Source of the DNA: Marinobacter sp.
Lineage (GTDB): Bacteria > Pseudomonadota > Gammaproteobacteria > Pseudomonadales > Oleiphilaceae
Length of the DNA: 64,000 nt
NCBI GenBank assembly: GCA_014359475.1
Contig: JACIZI010000007.1
Span: forward strand, 62,001-126,000
Direction of reading: 5' to 3'
Shown here: in pieces, positions 24,473 to 31,341 of the stretch
How the letters are laid out: every line of letters begins with the position of its first letter
Position numbering within the stretch: position 1 is the stretch's first letter
The notes under the pieces: generated by a model
The model's database searches: none
What the model saw: only the letters and a program-made list of their open reading frames with translations
What the model was told of the DNA's origin: nothing
Made by a program: the position numbers and the translations under genes

Positions 24473-25234
24473 TCAGCCGTGCATCGACAAGCCACCTGAG
24501 ACCGAAATCACCTGGCCGGTGATGAAGCCGGCATCGTCCGACGACAGGAAACAGATGATTCCGGGGTAGTCTGCCGGCTGCGCCAGGCGCTTCATCGGAA
24601 TGGCCCGCTTGAGGCCTTCGGCGATCTTTTCTCCGGACTCGCCCTGAGCGATCTGGGCGAACAACGGCGTATCGGTCGGCCCGGGCGCAACCGCGTTCAG
24701 CTGAACGCCCTTGCGAGCCAGTTCCCGCGCTACCGTTTTGGTAAACGAGATAATGCCACCCTTGCAGGCAGAATAAACCGCTTCGCCCGATGAGCCGACG
24801 CGACCGGCATCGGAGGCAATGTTGACCACGCGGCCGCCCCCGTTTTTGACCATGCCGGGAAGCACCGCATGATGCATGTTCAACGGGCCATAAAGGTTGA
24901 TGTCGATGACCTTTTTCCAGAGGTCGGCATCGGTGTCGAGGAACGGCTTGATCTCATCCCATCCTGCGTTATTCACCAGCACGTCGATCGGGCCCCCGGC
25001 TTCGAATTCGGCCACCGCCTTGTCGACCTGGCCGCGGTCGGTGATGTCCGCCTTGAAAGCTTGCGCTTTGCCTCCCGAGCCCTGGATGATCCGGGCCGTT
25101 TCCTGCGCGCCCTCTTCGTTCAGGTCAAACACCGCAACCTCGGCACCTTCTTCGCCGAAGCGTTCGCAAACCGCGCGCCCTATGCCACTTCCGCCGCCGG
25201 TGACGATCACCCGTTTTCCATTCAGTCCTCGCAT
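24473..25234 (-). CDS. badH: short-chain dehydrogenase, 2-hydroxycyclohexanecarboxyl-CoA dehydrogenase (BadH)-like
   Basis: A 253-residue classical SDR. Cofactor motif T-G-G-G-S-G-I-G, N-N-A-G-W-D, catalytic Ser in N-I-A-S-D-A and Y-S-A-C-K. Several longer stretches agree closely with what I remember of Rhodopseudomonas palustris BadH: L-N-M-H-H-A-V-L-P-G-M-V, G-R-V-G-S-S-G-E-A-V-Y, A-P-G-P-T-D-T-P-L-F and the tail S-D-D-A-G-F-I-T-G-Q-V. BadH oxidises 2-hydroxycyclohexane-1-carboxyl-CoA to the 2-keto compound before ring opening. I place the start at ATG 25234; an upstream extension to 25333 would run through the operator and is unlikely. A general FabG-like role is the alternative. Confidence 0.78.
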   Translation of the reverse strand: MRGLNGKRVIVTGGGSGIGRAVCERFGEEGAEVAVFDLNEEGAQETARIIQGSGGKAQAFKADITDRGQVDKAVAEFEAGGPIDVLVNNAGWDEIKPFLDTDADLWKKVIDINLYGPLNMHHAVLPGMVKNGGGRVVNIASDAGRVGSSGEAVYSACKGGIISFTKTVARELARKGVQLNAVAPGPTDTPLFAQIAQGESGEKIAEGLKRAIPMKRLAQPADYPGIICFLSSDDAGFITGQVISVSGGLSMHG

Positions 25235-25299
25235 GCAGAAATCCCCCTGTCCCGCTAACACCTTGAAAATGAAGTTGATTTTAAGTGCCGAACAAGTTA

Positions 25300-25317
25300 T
25301 TCTAACAACCTTTAGAT
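25300..25317. promoter_or_regulatory. island operator O2 (between badH-like gene and tandem TetR gene)
   Basis: TTCTAAC-AACC-TTTAGAT: the left half matches the island consensus fully and the right half at five of seven. It is 65 bases from the minus-strand start at 25234 and 25 bases from the plus-strand GTG at 25343, so one site could control both the BadH-like operon and the regulator itself. It is the least perfect copy, as is common for autoregulatory sites. Confidence 0.68.
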
Positions 25318-25342
25318 TTTTTGCAAAGGACACCTTTGAAAA

Positions 25343-26704
25343 GTGGCAGCCAAGCGAAAACAGCGACTGGTACCAAAGCCTGATGCAATCAGGAAAGCCG
25401 ACGATGAGCTGAGTAAATCAGAGAGAACGCGCGAGTGCGTCCTCGCTGCGGCCGGCCGCCTATTCCGGCAAGAAGGCTTCTACGCGACAACGATGCGCGA
25501 CATCGCCGAGGAATCCGGAATAGAAGCGGGAAGCATCTATTACCATTTTCAATCCAAGGATGAGATTCTGAACGAGGTTCTCGATCGGGGCGTGCGGCAA
25601 CTTTACGAGAAGGTCCGTGAGATTACCCGCTCGGCGAGAAGAAATTCTGAGGATTTTCGCAAGACGTTTGCTTTGCTCATCGAAACACACCTGACCTGTT
25701 TGTTGACTGACAGCGACTTCACCTCTGCCAATATCCGCAACTACCCGATGCTGTCGGATAAGGCGCGCGCGCCGCACCGTGAGTTGCGTGCAGCCTACGC
25801 GGAGGCCTGGAGCCGTTTTCTGGAAGACGGGAGGCGTGCTGGCCGCCTGAGAAGTGACGTTTCCGTTTCTGCGATCCGCCAGTTCATATTAAGTGCAATG
25901 AACTGGACCGTTGAATGGTATGACATCGACCGGTATCCGGTGCATACCCTCGCGGAACGCATGAGCAAACTGTTACTTGACGGAATGTGCGTGCGCCACA
26001 GAGCTGACACGGAGGGGCAGAAGGAGAGCGCATCCACCATATTCGCCAGGGCGCCTGAACCGGTCGGCAAGGCGGCACATACCCGCGCGAAAATCCTGAG
26101 GGCGGCAGCACGCACGCTCAGGGATAATGGTTACAAGGCGACCACGCTGAGACAGATCGTGGCAGAAGCGGATATGAAAGCGGGCAGCGTCTATTACCAT
26201 TTCAAGTCCAAAGAAGCGATCGTGGATGAGGTTCTGGATGCCGGATTGAGGGATTTGCTATCGGGTGTCAGCGCCGCGATCGAAGAATATCATGAGCCAT
26301 ATGACCATCATGCCAGGATCGCGACTGCGATCCGGACCCATCTTGATTTTCTTTTCAGGGCAAGCGAATTCACTTCTGCAAACATCAGAAGCTACGGGAT
26401 GCTTCCCCCACATCTCAAGGAGAGGCACCGGAAAGTGCGTCATTTGTATGGACAGCTGTGGGACAAGGTTCTCCGCGAAGCGCAGGAAGACGATGCCATC
26501 AGGTCGGATATCAAAATTGTGCCCCTGCGTCAGGTGATGTTGGGTGCCCTGAACTGGACGGTGGAGTGGTTTGATCCGGACAAGGCGGGAAAACAGGGGT
26601 ACCTCTCACTGCCCGAGTTTTCCGACATGCTCATCAGGCTCCTTTTTGAGGGGATCTGCGACCGGAGTCACGCGGCTTACCCAGAACAAACAGCAGCGCA
26701 GTGA
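25343..26704 (+). CDS. tandem TetR regulator: two complete TetR proteins fused in one chain
   Basis: A 453-residue protein, about twice the usual TetR length. The first unit has its helix-turn-helix at about 30-76 (A-T-T-M-R-D-I-A-E-E-S-G-I then S-I-Y-Y-H-F) and a ligand domain to about 215. A linker of about 30 residues leads to a second unit with its own helix-turn-helix at about 247-289 (A-T-T-L-R-Q-I-V-A-E-A-D then S-V-Y-Y-H-F) and ligand domain. The two ligand domains are alike, sharing F-T-S-A-N-I-R-(N/S)-Y-x-M-L and N-W-T-V-E-W-(Y/F)-D, so the gene arose by internal duplication. The frame is uninterrupted. Start at GTG 25343 with AAAGGA upstream. As a single chain it could form a pseudo-dimer on one operator. 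It probably represses all island units, released by an acyl-CoA. Confidence 0.9.
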   Translation: MAAKRKQRLVPKPDAIRKADDELSKSERTRECVLAAAGRLFRQEGFYATTMRDIAEESGIEAGSIYYHFQSKDEILNEVLDRGVRQLYEKVREITRSARRNSEDFRKTFALLIETHLTCLLTDSDFTSANIRNYPMLSDKARAPHRELRAAYAEAWSRFLEDGRRAGRLRSDVSVSAIRQFILSAMNWTVEWYDIDRYPVHTLAERMSKLLLDGMCVRHRADTEGQKESASTIFARAPEPVGKAAHTRAKILRAAARTLRDNGYKATTLRQIVAEADMKAGSVYYHFKSKEAIVDEVLDAGLRDLLSGVSAAIEEYHEPYDHHARIATAIRTHLDFLFRASEFTSANIRSYGMLPPHLKERHRKVRHLYGQLWDKVLREAQEDDAIRSDIKIVPLRQVMLGALNWTVEWFDPDKAGKQGYLSLPEFSDMLIRLLFEGICDRSHAAYPEQTAAQ

Positions 26705-26719
26705 TCGACACCGCTGCGA

Positions 26720-27121
26720 TCACACCAGCAGGAAGTGGTACAGCCCTTCCGCGATCGGTTTCTCCCGGGCCGTCTGCCAGCTGATTACACTGACGCTCGC
26801 GATGCGCTTTCCTTTGCGGGTAACATTTGCACACGCATACAGCGGCCCCTTCACGGCAGGTCTGAGATAATCCACGGTAAGATTGATCGGTTTGGCGGGC
26901 GCTTCCGCGAAATCGGGGCGCACCGCTATGGCGGCGATGGCTTCCATCAAGCTTGCGATTATCCCGCCGTGGTAATACTCCATGACCGGGTTTCCGATAT
27001 GGCGTGATTCAAAGGTCATCTCTGCCGCGGCGTGAAGGTTGTCCAGGCTCTGGACTTCGAAGTTAAGAAATCGGAAGAACGGAACACGGGATACGTTGGC
27101 ATTGACGGTTTGCAAGTCCAT
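26720..27121 (-). CDS. PaaI-type hotdog thioesterase, second of a pair
   Basis: A 133-residue single hotdog domain. H-G-G-I-I-A-S-L-M-E shows the PaaI/YbgC-like central helix with the catalytic acidic residue, and V-D-Y-L-R-P-A is the conserved strand. Such enzymes hydrolyse acyl-CoA thioesters and can relieve CoA sequestration. It begins at the stop codon of the preceding thioesterase gene (ATG 27121, or GTG 27124), so the two are translationally coupled. The pair may form a heteromer. It is convergent with the tandem TetR gene, 15 bases away. Confidence 0.8.
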   Translation of the reverse strand: MDLQTVNANVSRVPFFRFLNFEVQSLDNLHAAAEMTFESRHIGNPVMEYYHGGIIASLMEAIAAIAVRPDFAEAPAKPINLTVDYLRPAVKGPLYACANVTRKGKRIASVSVISWQTAREKPIAEGLYHFLLV

Positions 27122-27603
27122 CACGAGGCTTTTCCTTTTCTGATCGCTTCAAACATGCTGGTTTCACCGTGCGTCAGGGCAAACGAGGCGGACCCACGGG
27201 CGATTTCCGCATCCTCATGGCCATCGAACCAGATGCTGCCGGAATTAAACGCAATATGCCGGGTTTGCCGAAAGCAATGCGCACGGACGATGATATCCGC
27301 GCGGGAATGGGCGGGACGCAGGTAATCAACTCTGAGGTCAAGAGTGGCCATGGTGCTGACACCCTCAATGGCCACAAAGTTCGCAAGCCCGAAGACACTG
27401 TCCAGAAGGGCCGTCAGGATGCCACCATGAAGCAGGGTCTGCTCCCTGTCGACGCAAAAGTCCGGGTTGAAGGGCATCCGTACCTTAACGCCTTCGGTCG
27501 ATACCTCTTCGATCTCCAGCTCCATATGACTAATCAGCCCTTTGCCGCGCGCATTCCACATCTGCGCGATTTGCTCCCTCTTCTTCTGTGTGATGTCAGA
27601 CAT
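27121..27603 (-). CDS. PaaI-type hotdog thioesterase, first of a pair
   Basis: A 160-residue hotdog protein. H-G-G-I-L-T-A-L-L-D-S-V-F-G contains the catalytic-Asp helix of PaaI-family thioesterases, and V-D-Y-L-R-P-A-H is the partner strand. The two adjacent thioesterases share this architecture but differ in length (an N-terminal helix of about 25 residues is extra here). Start at ATG 27603. Upstream lies a remnant frame and then operator O3 at 27910, which may serve as a divergent control site for this pair and the CoA-transferase operon. Confidence 0.82.
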   Translation of the reverse strand: MSDITQKKREQIAQMWNARGKGLISHMELEIEEVSTEGVKVRMPFNPDFCVDREQTLLHGGILTALLDSVFGLANFVAIEGVSTMATLDLRVDYLRPAHSRADIIVRAHCFRQTRHIAFNSGSIWFDGHEDAEIARGSASFALTHGETSMFEAIRKGKAS

Positions 27604-27748
27604 GCGATCTTTCCTTTAGCGTCCCGTGTTCCGTGAAGCGGGGCTTTGGTTTTTTCGATAAACGCGACATCCGGTCCCCATGATCGACGATCTGGCGCTG
27701 TTTATCGGTCAGCGAACAGTTTGCCCGGATGGTGTCCAGGTCAGCCAT
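27596..27748 (-). pseudogene. possible N-terminal scrap of an acyl-CoA dehydrogenase
   Basis: A 50-codon frame from ATG 27748 reads M-A-D-L-D-T-I-R-A-N-C then S-L-T-D-K-Q-R-Q-I-V-D, which looks like the first helix of an acyl-CoA dehydrogenase, where C-S-L-T-D-x-Q-R-x-I-V-D is common. After about thirty residues the resemblance ends and the frame closes just inside the next gene. I read it as a truncated gene left by a deletion, although a short leader peptide is possible. The rest of the 27604-27945 gap holds operator O3 and nothing else I can identify. Confidence 0.35.
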
Positions 27749-27909
27749 GGCCGCCTGGTTGTGCCTGGATAATCTTCTTCTTCCCGAAAGAATGCTATCT
27801 GCAGCGTCAACTAAAATCAAACGCATGTTCGAAAATATGTCAAGGCAGGTTTCCGGCATCACACTTCATCACCCCCATGTCTTGAGGTTTGTCTTCCACG
27901 ACGCTAAGG

Positions 27910-27927
27910 TTCTAACAAGCGTTAGAA
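27910..27927. promoter_or_regulatory. island operator O3 (before the CoA-transferase operon)
   Basis: TTCTAAC-AAGC-GTTAGAA is a perfect match to the island consensus in both seven-base arms. It lies 18 bases upstream of the plus-strand ATG at 27946, overlapping the likely promoter or start of transcription, and about 300 bases from the divergent thioesterase pair. Confidence 0.78.
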
Positions 27928-27945
27928 TAATAACATGGAGAGCGG

Positions 27946-29169
27946 ATGACCAGCCCACTGCATCAACTGAAAATCATCGAACTTGGCCATGTTATCGCCG
28001 GGCCTCTTTCGTCAGCTCTGCTCTCTGATTTCGGTGCGGATGTCATCAAGATCGAGGCGCCCGGCCGGACGGACATGATGCGCGACCTCGGCCCCAAGGC
28101 AGAGGACGGGGTCGGCGTCTGGTGGAAGACCCTTGCCCGCAACAAGAAAATTCTGAGTCTGGACTGGAAGTCGGACGAAGGCAGGAACATCCTGCGCAGG
28201 CTGGTTGAAGGTGCCGACGTGCTGGTCGAAAATTTCCGCCCCGGTGTGCTTGAGCGGGCGGGTGTCGGGCCGGACACGTTGCATGAGTGGAACCCGGATC
28301 TGGTTGTGCTGCGCGTGTCGGGTTACGGACAGGAGGGCCCGATGCGGGATGTGCCCGCTTTCGGGCGTGCGGCAGAGGCCATGAGTGGTCTCGCCCACCT
28401 GACCGGCTATGCTGACGGACCGCCGATGCATCCTGGATTTCCCGCGGCCGACAGCACCACAGGATTGATGGGCGCTTTGGGCATTATGATCGCATTGTTT
28501 GCCCGGGAAAAAGGGGTTGCGCGCGGTCAGGTTGTCGATCTTGCGGTGTTTGAGACGCTGCTTCGGTTGATGGACTATCCGGTGCCCGCGTTGACGGGCG
28601 CGAACCTTTCACCCCGGCGCAATGGCTTGCGCCAGCCGATGGATTATGCACCTGGCGGCATGTTCCGCACGTCCGACGGGGTGTGGCTGACCGTTTCCGC
28701 AGGCAGCGCAGAAACGGCCCAGCGACTGCTGCGGGCGGTGGGCGGAGAGGCGCTGGCCGAGGACCCGCGGTTTGCGAGCCTTGACCTGATGTCCCGGCAT
28801 ATGGCCGTGGTCTTTGATGCCATCAATGATTTCGTCACGCAGCGCACGCTTGCCGAGGTTGAGGCGGAATTCGCCCGCCATGATGCGGTTGCCTCACGGG
28901 TGCTGAGCGTCGAAGAGATCACGACGAATGAGCAGATACGCCATCGCGGAGACATCCTGTCGGTCGCGGGCGAGCAGACCCGGGTTGTCGGTCCGGTCCC
29001 GCACCTGAGCGCCACGCCAGGGGAGTTGCGCTGGCTGGGGCGGCCACCGGGAGCGGACACCCGCGATATTCTGCGCGATCTTGGTTATGACGACGCCCAC
29101 ATCACAGCCCTGCATGAGGCAGGGTTTGTGGGACAGGAGGCACGTAGTGACTTTTCGGATGACCAATGA
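27946..29169 (+). CDS. CaiB/BaiF-type class III CoA transferase
   Basis: A 407-residue family III CoA transferase. Conserved parts: I-E-L-G-H-V-I-A-G-P near the start, D-F-G-A-D-V-I-K-I-E, V-E-N-F-R-P-G-V-L, and the catalytic Asp in A-A-D-S-T-T-G at about 170. These enzymes move CoA between carboxylic acids, so it could activate the island's acid substrate without ATP, taking CoA from succinyl-CoA or an acyl-CoA. This fits the absence of an acyl-CoA ligase in the island. It is the first gene of a plus-strand operon behind operator O3 and overlaps the next dehydrogenase gene by 23 bases. Confidence 0.9.
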   Translation: MTSPLHQLKIIELGHVIAGPLSSALLSDFGADVIKIEAPGRTDMMRDLGPKAEDGVGVWWKTLARNKKILSLDWKSDEGRNILRRLVEGADVLVENFRPGVLERAGVGPDTLHEWNPDLVVLRVSGYGQEGPMRDVPAFGRAAEAMSGLAHLTGYADGPPMHPGFPAADSTTGLMGALGIMIALFAREKGVARGQVVDLAVFETLLRLMDYPVPALTGANLSPRRNGLRQPMDYAPGGMFRTSDGVWLTVSAGSAETAQRLLRAVGGEALAEDPRFASLDLMSRHMAVVFDAINDFVTQRTLAEVEAEFARHDAVASRVLSVEEITTNEQIRHRGDILSVAGEQTRVVGPVPHLSATPGELRWLGRPPGADTRDILRDLGYDDAHITALHEAGFVGQEARSDFSDDQ

Positions 29170-30313
29170 GCAGGAAGAAATTCGCAGCCAGATCCTGCGA
29201 ATATGTGCGCAGTTTGACGATGACTACTGGTTGGAGCGGGATCGTACCGGTGATTTCCCTCATGAGCTGCACAGAGCGATGGCCGATGGCGGGTGGCTGG
29301 GAATCGCCATGCCGGAAGCGGTCGGCGGTGCCGGCCTGGGGATTACCGAGGCGACCATCATGATGCAGGCGATCGCGGAGTCGGGGGGTGGCGCCAGCGG
29401 GGCCTCGACGGTGCACATGAATATATTTGGCCTCAACCCGGTAGTGAAGTTCGGAACCGATGAGCAACGCGCCCGAATGCTGCCCCCCTTGATCGCCGGT
29501 GATGAAAAGGCCTGTTTCGCCGTGACCGAGCCGACGACGGGTCTGGATACTACGAAGCTGAAAACCATGGCCGTGCGACAGGGCGACCGATATGTCGTGC
29601 ATGGCCAGAAGGTTTGGATTTCGACCGCCCAGGTGGCCGACAAGATGTTGCTTCTGGCAAGGACCACACGGCTCGAGGATGTGACCGACCCGACCGAGGG
29701 TTTGAGCTTGTTCTATACGGATCTCGACCGCAATTTCGTGGATGTGCGTGAAATCGAGAAGATGGGGCGCAAGGCAGTCGATTCGAATGAGGTGTTTATC
29801 GACGGCCTGCCGATTCCGGCCCGGGACCTGATCGGGGAAGAGGGCAAGGGCTTCCGGCAGATCCTGCACGGATTGAACCCCGAACGCATCCTCGTGGCTG
29901 GCGAATGCATTGGCATCGCGCGCAACGCTCTGGCGCGTGCGGCGCAATACGCCAACGAGCGTGTGGTCTTCGGGCGGCCGATCGGCCAGAATCAGGGCGT
30001 TCAGCATCCGCTGGCTCAGGCCTGGGCACGGGTGGAAGCTGCCAATCTCATGGTGATGCATGCCGCCGCCCTTTACGATTCGGGAGAGGCGTGCGGGGTG
30101 GAGTCGAACGCCGCCAAGCTTCTGGCCGCAGATGCTGCTGTGGAAGCCACCGAAGCGGCGCAGATTACCTTTGGCGGCTTCGGGTACGCCAAGGAATATC
30201 ATGTTGAGCGTCTGGTAAGGGAGGCACTGCTGTTTCGCATCGTGCCCGTGACACCACAGATGCTTTTGTCTTTCATCGCGGAAAAGGCGCTTGGGCTTCC
30301 CAAGTCTTACTGA
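29147..30313 (+). CDS. acyl-CoA dehydrogenase, island operon 5
   Basis: A 388-residue FAD acyl-CoA dehydrogenase. I choose GTG 29147 because AGGAGG sits six bases before it; ATG 29159 is the alternative. Flavin loop A-V-T-E-P-T-T-G-L-D-T-T and helix-G Glu in L-N-P-E-R-I-L-V-A-G-E are as in the paralogue at 19146-20309, and the usual C-terminal Y-E-G-T Glu is again missing. The two genes come from the same subfamily, which often acts on branched or alicyclic acyl-CoAs. The start lies inside the CoA-transferase gene, so the pair is coupled and the dehydrogenase probably acts directly on the thioester made by that transferase. Confidence 0.86.
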   Translation: MTFRMTNEQEEIRSQILRICAQFDDDYWLERDRTGDFPHELHRAMADGGWLGIAMPEAVGGAGLGITEATIMMQAIAESGGGASGASTVHMNIFGLNPVVKFGTDEQRARMLPPLIAGDEKACFAVTEPTTGLDTTKLKTMAVRQGDRYVVHGQKVWISTAQVADKMLLLARTTRLEDVTDPTEGLSLFYTDLDRNFVDVREIEKMGRKAVDSNEVFIDGLPIPARDLIGEEGKGFRQILHGLNPERILVAGECIGIARNALARAAQYANERVVFGRPIGQNQGVQHPLAQAWARVEAANLMVMHAAALYDSGEACGVESNAAKLLAADAAVEATEAAQITFGGFGYAKEYHVERLVREALLFRIVPVTPQMLLSFIAEKALGLPKSY

Positions 30314-30332
30314 CCAGAAGCGACGGGCGAGT

Positions 30333-30500
30333 CTAGCAGCCTGTCGGGCTTAAGTAATCGTCGCGAGCAAGGTGGCAAAGCGAGCGCAGATTTTCTGGAT
30401 TTTGAGGCGCATAGTGGTTCTATGCAACGAAAAAGCCGGGAAATATGAGCCGCTTTCCCACCGGCGCAGTAGATTAGCCTTAAGTCCGACAGGCTGCTAG
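30333..30500. mobile_element. 168-bp MITE-like element with 22-bp terminal inverted repeats
   Basis: The left end (30333-30354) and right end (30479-30500) are inverted copies of each other with one mismatch in 22; both begin CTAGCAGCCTGTCGG when read inward, apart from that mismatch. The interior has no gene but contains a hairpin (GCATAG-TGGTT-CTATGC, 30409-30425). CTAG at both ends is itself palindromic and could be a four-base target duplication. The structure is that of a non-autonomous miniature transposon mobilised by a full-length relative elsewhere. It lies between the stop codon at 30313 and operator O4, so it separates the two plus-strand operons and may affect read-through. Confidence 0.75.
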
Positions 30501-30563
30501 TAAGCCGTACCGGCTGCGGGTCCTCCCAGGGCGGCGCCGGCGCTGTCACGGGATTAACTATTA

Positions 30564-30581
30564 TTCTAACATATGTTAGAA
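30564..30581. promoter_or_regulatory. island operator O4 (before the transglutaminase-acyl-CoA dehydrogenase operon)
   Basis: TTCTAAC-ATAT-GTTAGAA is a perfect 18-bp palindrome including the spacer and is the strongest copy. It ends 12 bases before the ATG at 30594, directly adjoining the GGAGGG ribosome site, so a bound repressor would block transcription start or early elongation. Confidence 0.8.
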
Positions 30582-30593
30582 AGCGGAGGGTAA

Positions 30594-31313
30594 ATGGCAA
30601 AATCCACAGACAACCTGCCGACAGAGGCGGAGCGCTATCTCATGCCATCGCACTTTGTAGAAAGCGATAGCCTTGAAGTACAGGACTTCGTGTCCTCTGC
30701 ATTGCGCGATCTCCCGCCGGATGCGTCCGAACGGGACAAAGCGATCCGTTTGTTCGAGGCGGTTCGCGATGATATCCGATACGATCCCTATTGCTTATCC
30801 CTGGACGAAGACTCCTATCGGGCCAGTCGGGTGGCCGGGACAGAGGCGGCGTTTTGCGTTCCCAAGGCGATTCTGCTTGCGGCCTGCCTGCGTGCGGTCG
30901 GTATTCCCGCCGCTCTGGGGTTTGCGGATGTGCGCAACCACCTGAATACCCCCAAGTTGCAGGAACTCATGGGGACCGACCTCTTCATCTATCACGGCTA
31001 CGTTCAATTGTGGCTGGAAGGAGCGTCTTACAAGGTCACGCCTGCGTTCAATATGGAGCTATGTGAACGCTTCGGGGTCAAACCGCTGGTCTTCGACGGG
31101 TATCACGATGCCCTGTTCCATGAGTTCGATGAAAAGAACCACCGGCACATGGAATATGTGAAAGACCGGGGGCTATATTTCGATGCTCCGATCCGGGAAT
31201 TCATCACGGCATTCAAGGAAACCTACCCGAAACTGGAGGCCTTCAGCCAGGCCCGGTTTTCCGGGGGTGCGAGGGGGTACGATTGCGGCTTTTCCGAGGA
31301 GGGGGCCTCTTGA
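30594..31313 (+). CDS. transglutaminase-like cysteine protein in the acyl-CoA operon
   Basis: A 239-residue protein with a transglutaminase/arylamine-type core. The catalytic Cys is in A-F-C-V-P-K-A (about 86), followed by A-A-C-L-R-A-V-G-I-P-A and A-D-V-R-N-H-L, and the probable His is in Y-H-G-Y-V-Q-L-W-L. The third acidic residue would fall in the V-T-P-A-F-N strand, where Asn replaces the usual Asp. No signal peptide, so it acts in the cytosol. Family members in bacteria are poorly characterised; possible roles are amide or thioester hydrolysis or acyl transfer. It is first in a four-gene operon with two acyl-CoA dehydrogenases and a crotonase, immediately downstream of operator O4, so a part in the same pathway is likely. 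Confidence 0.75.
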   Translation: MAKSTDNLPTEAERYLMPSHFVESDSLEVQDFVSSALRDLPPDASERDKAIRLFEAVRDDIRYDPYCLSLDEDSYRASRVAGTEAAFCVPKAILLAACLRAVGIPAALGFADVRNHLNTPKLQELMGTDLFIYHGYVQLWLEGASYKVTPAFNMELCERFGVKPLVFDGYHDALFHEFDEKNHRHMEYVKDRGLYFDAPIREFITAFKETYPKLEAFSQARFSGGARGYDCGFSEEGAS

Positions 31314-31341
31314 AATACCTTCATGATGCAGCGAAAACAAA

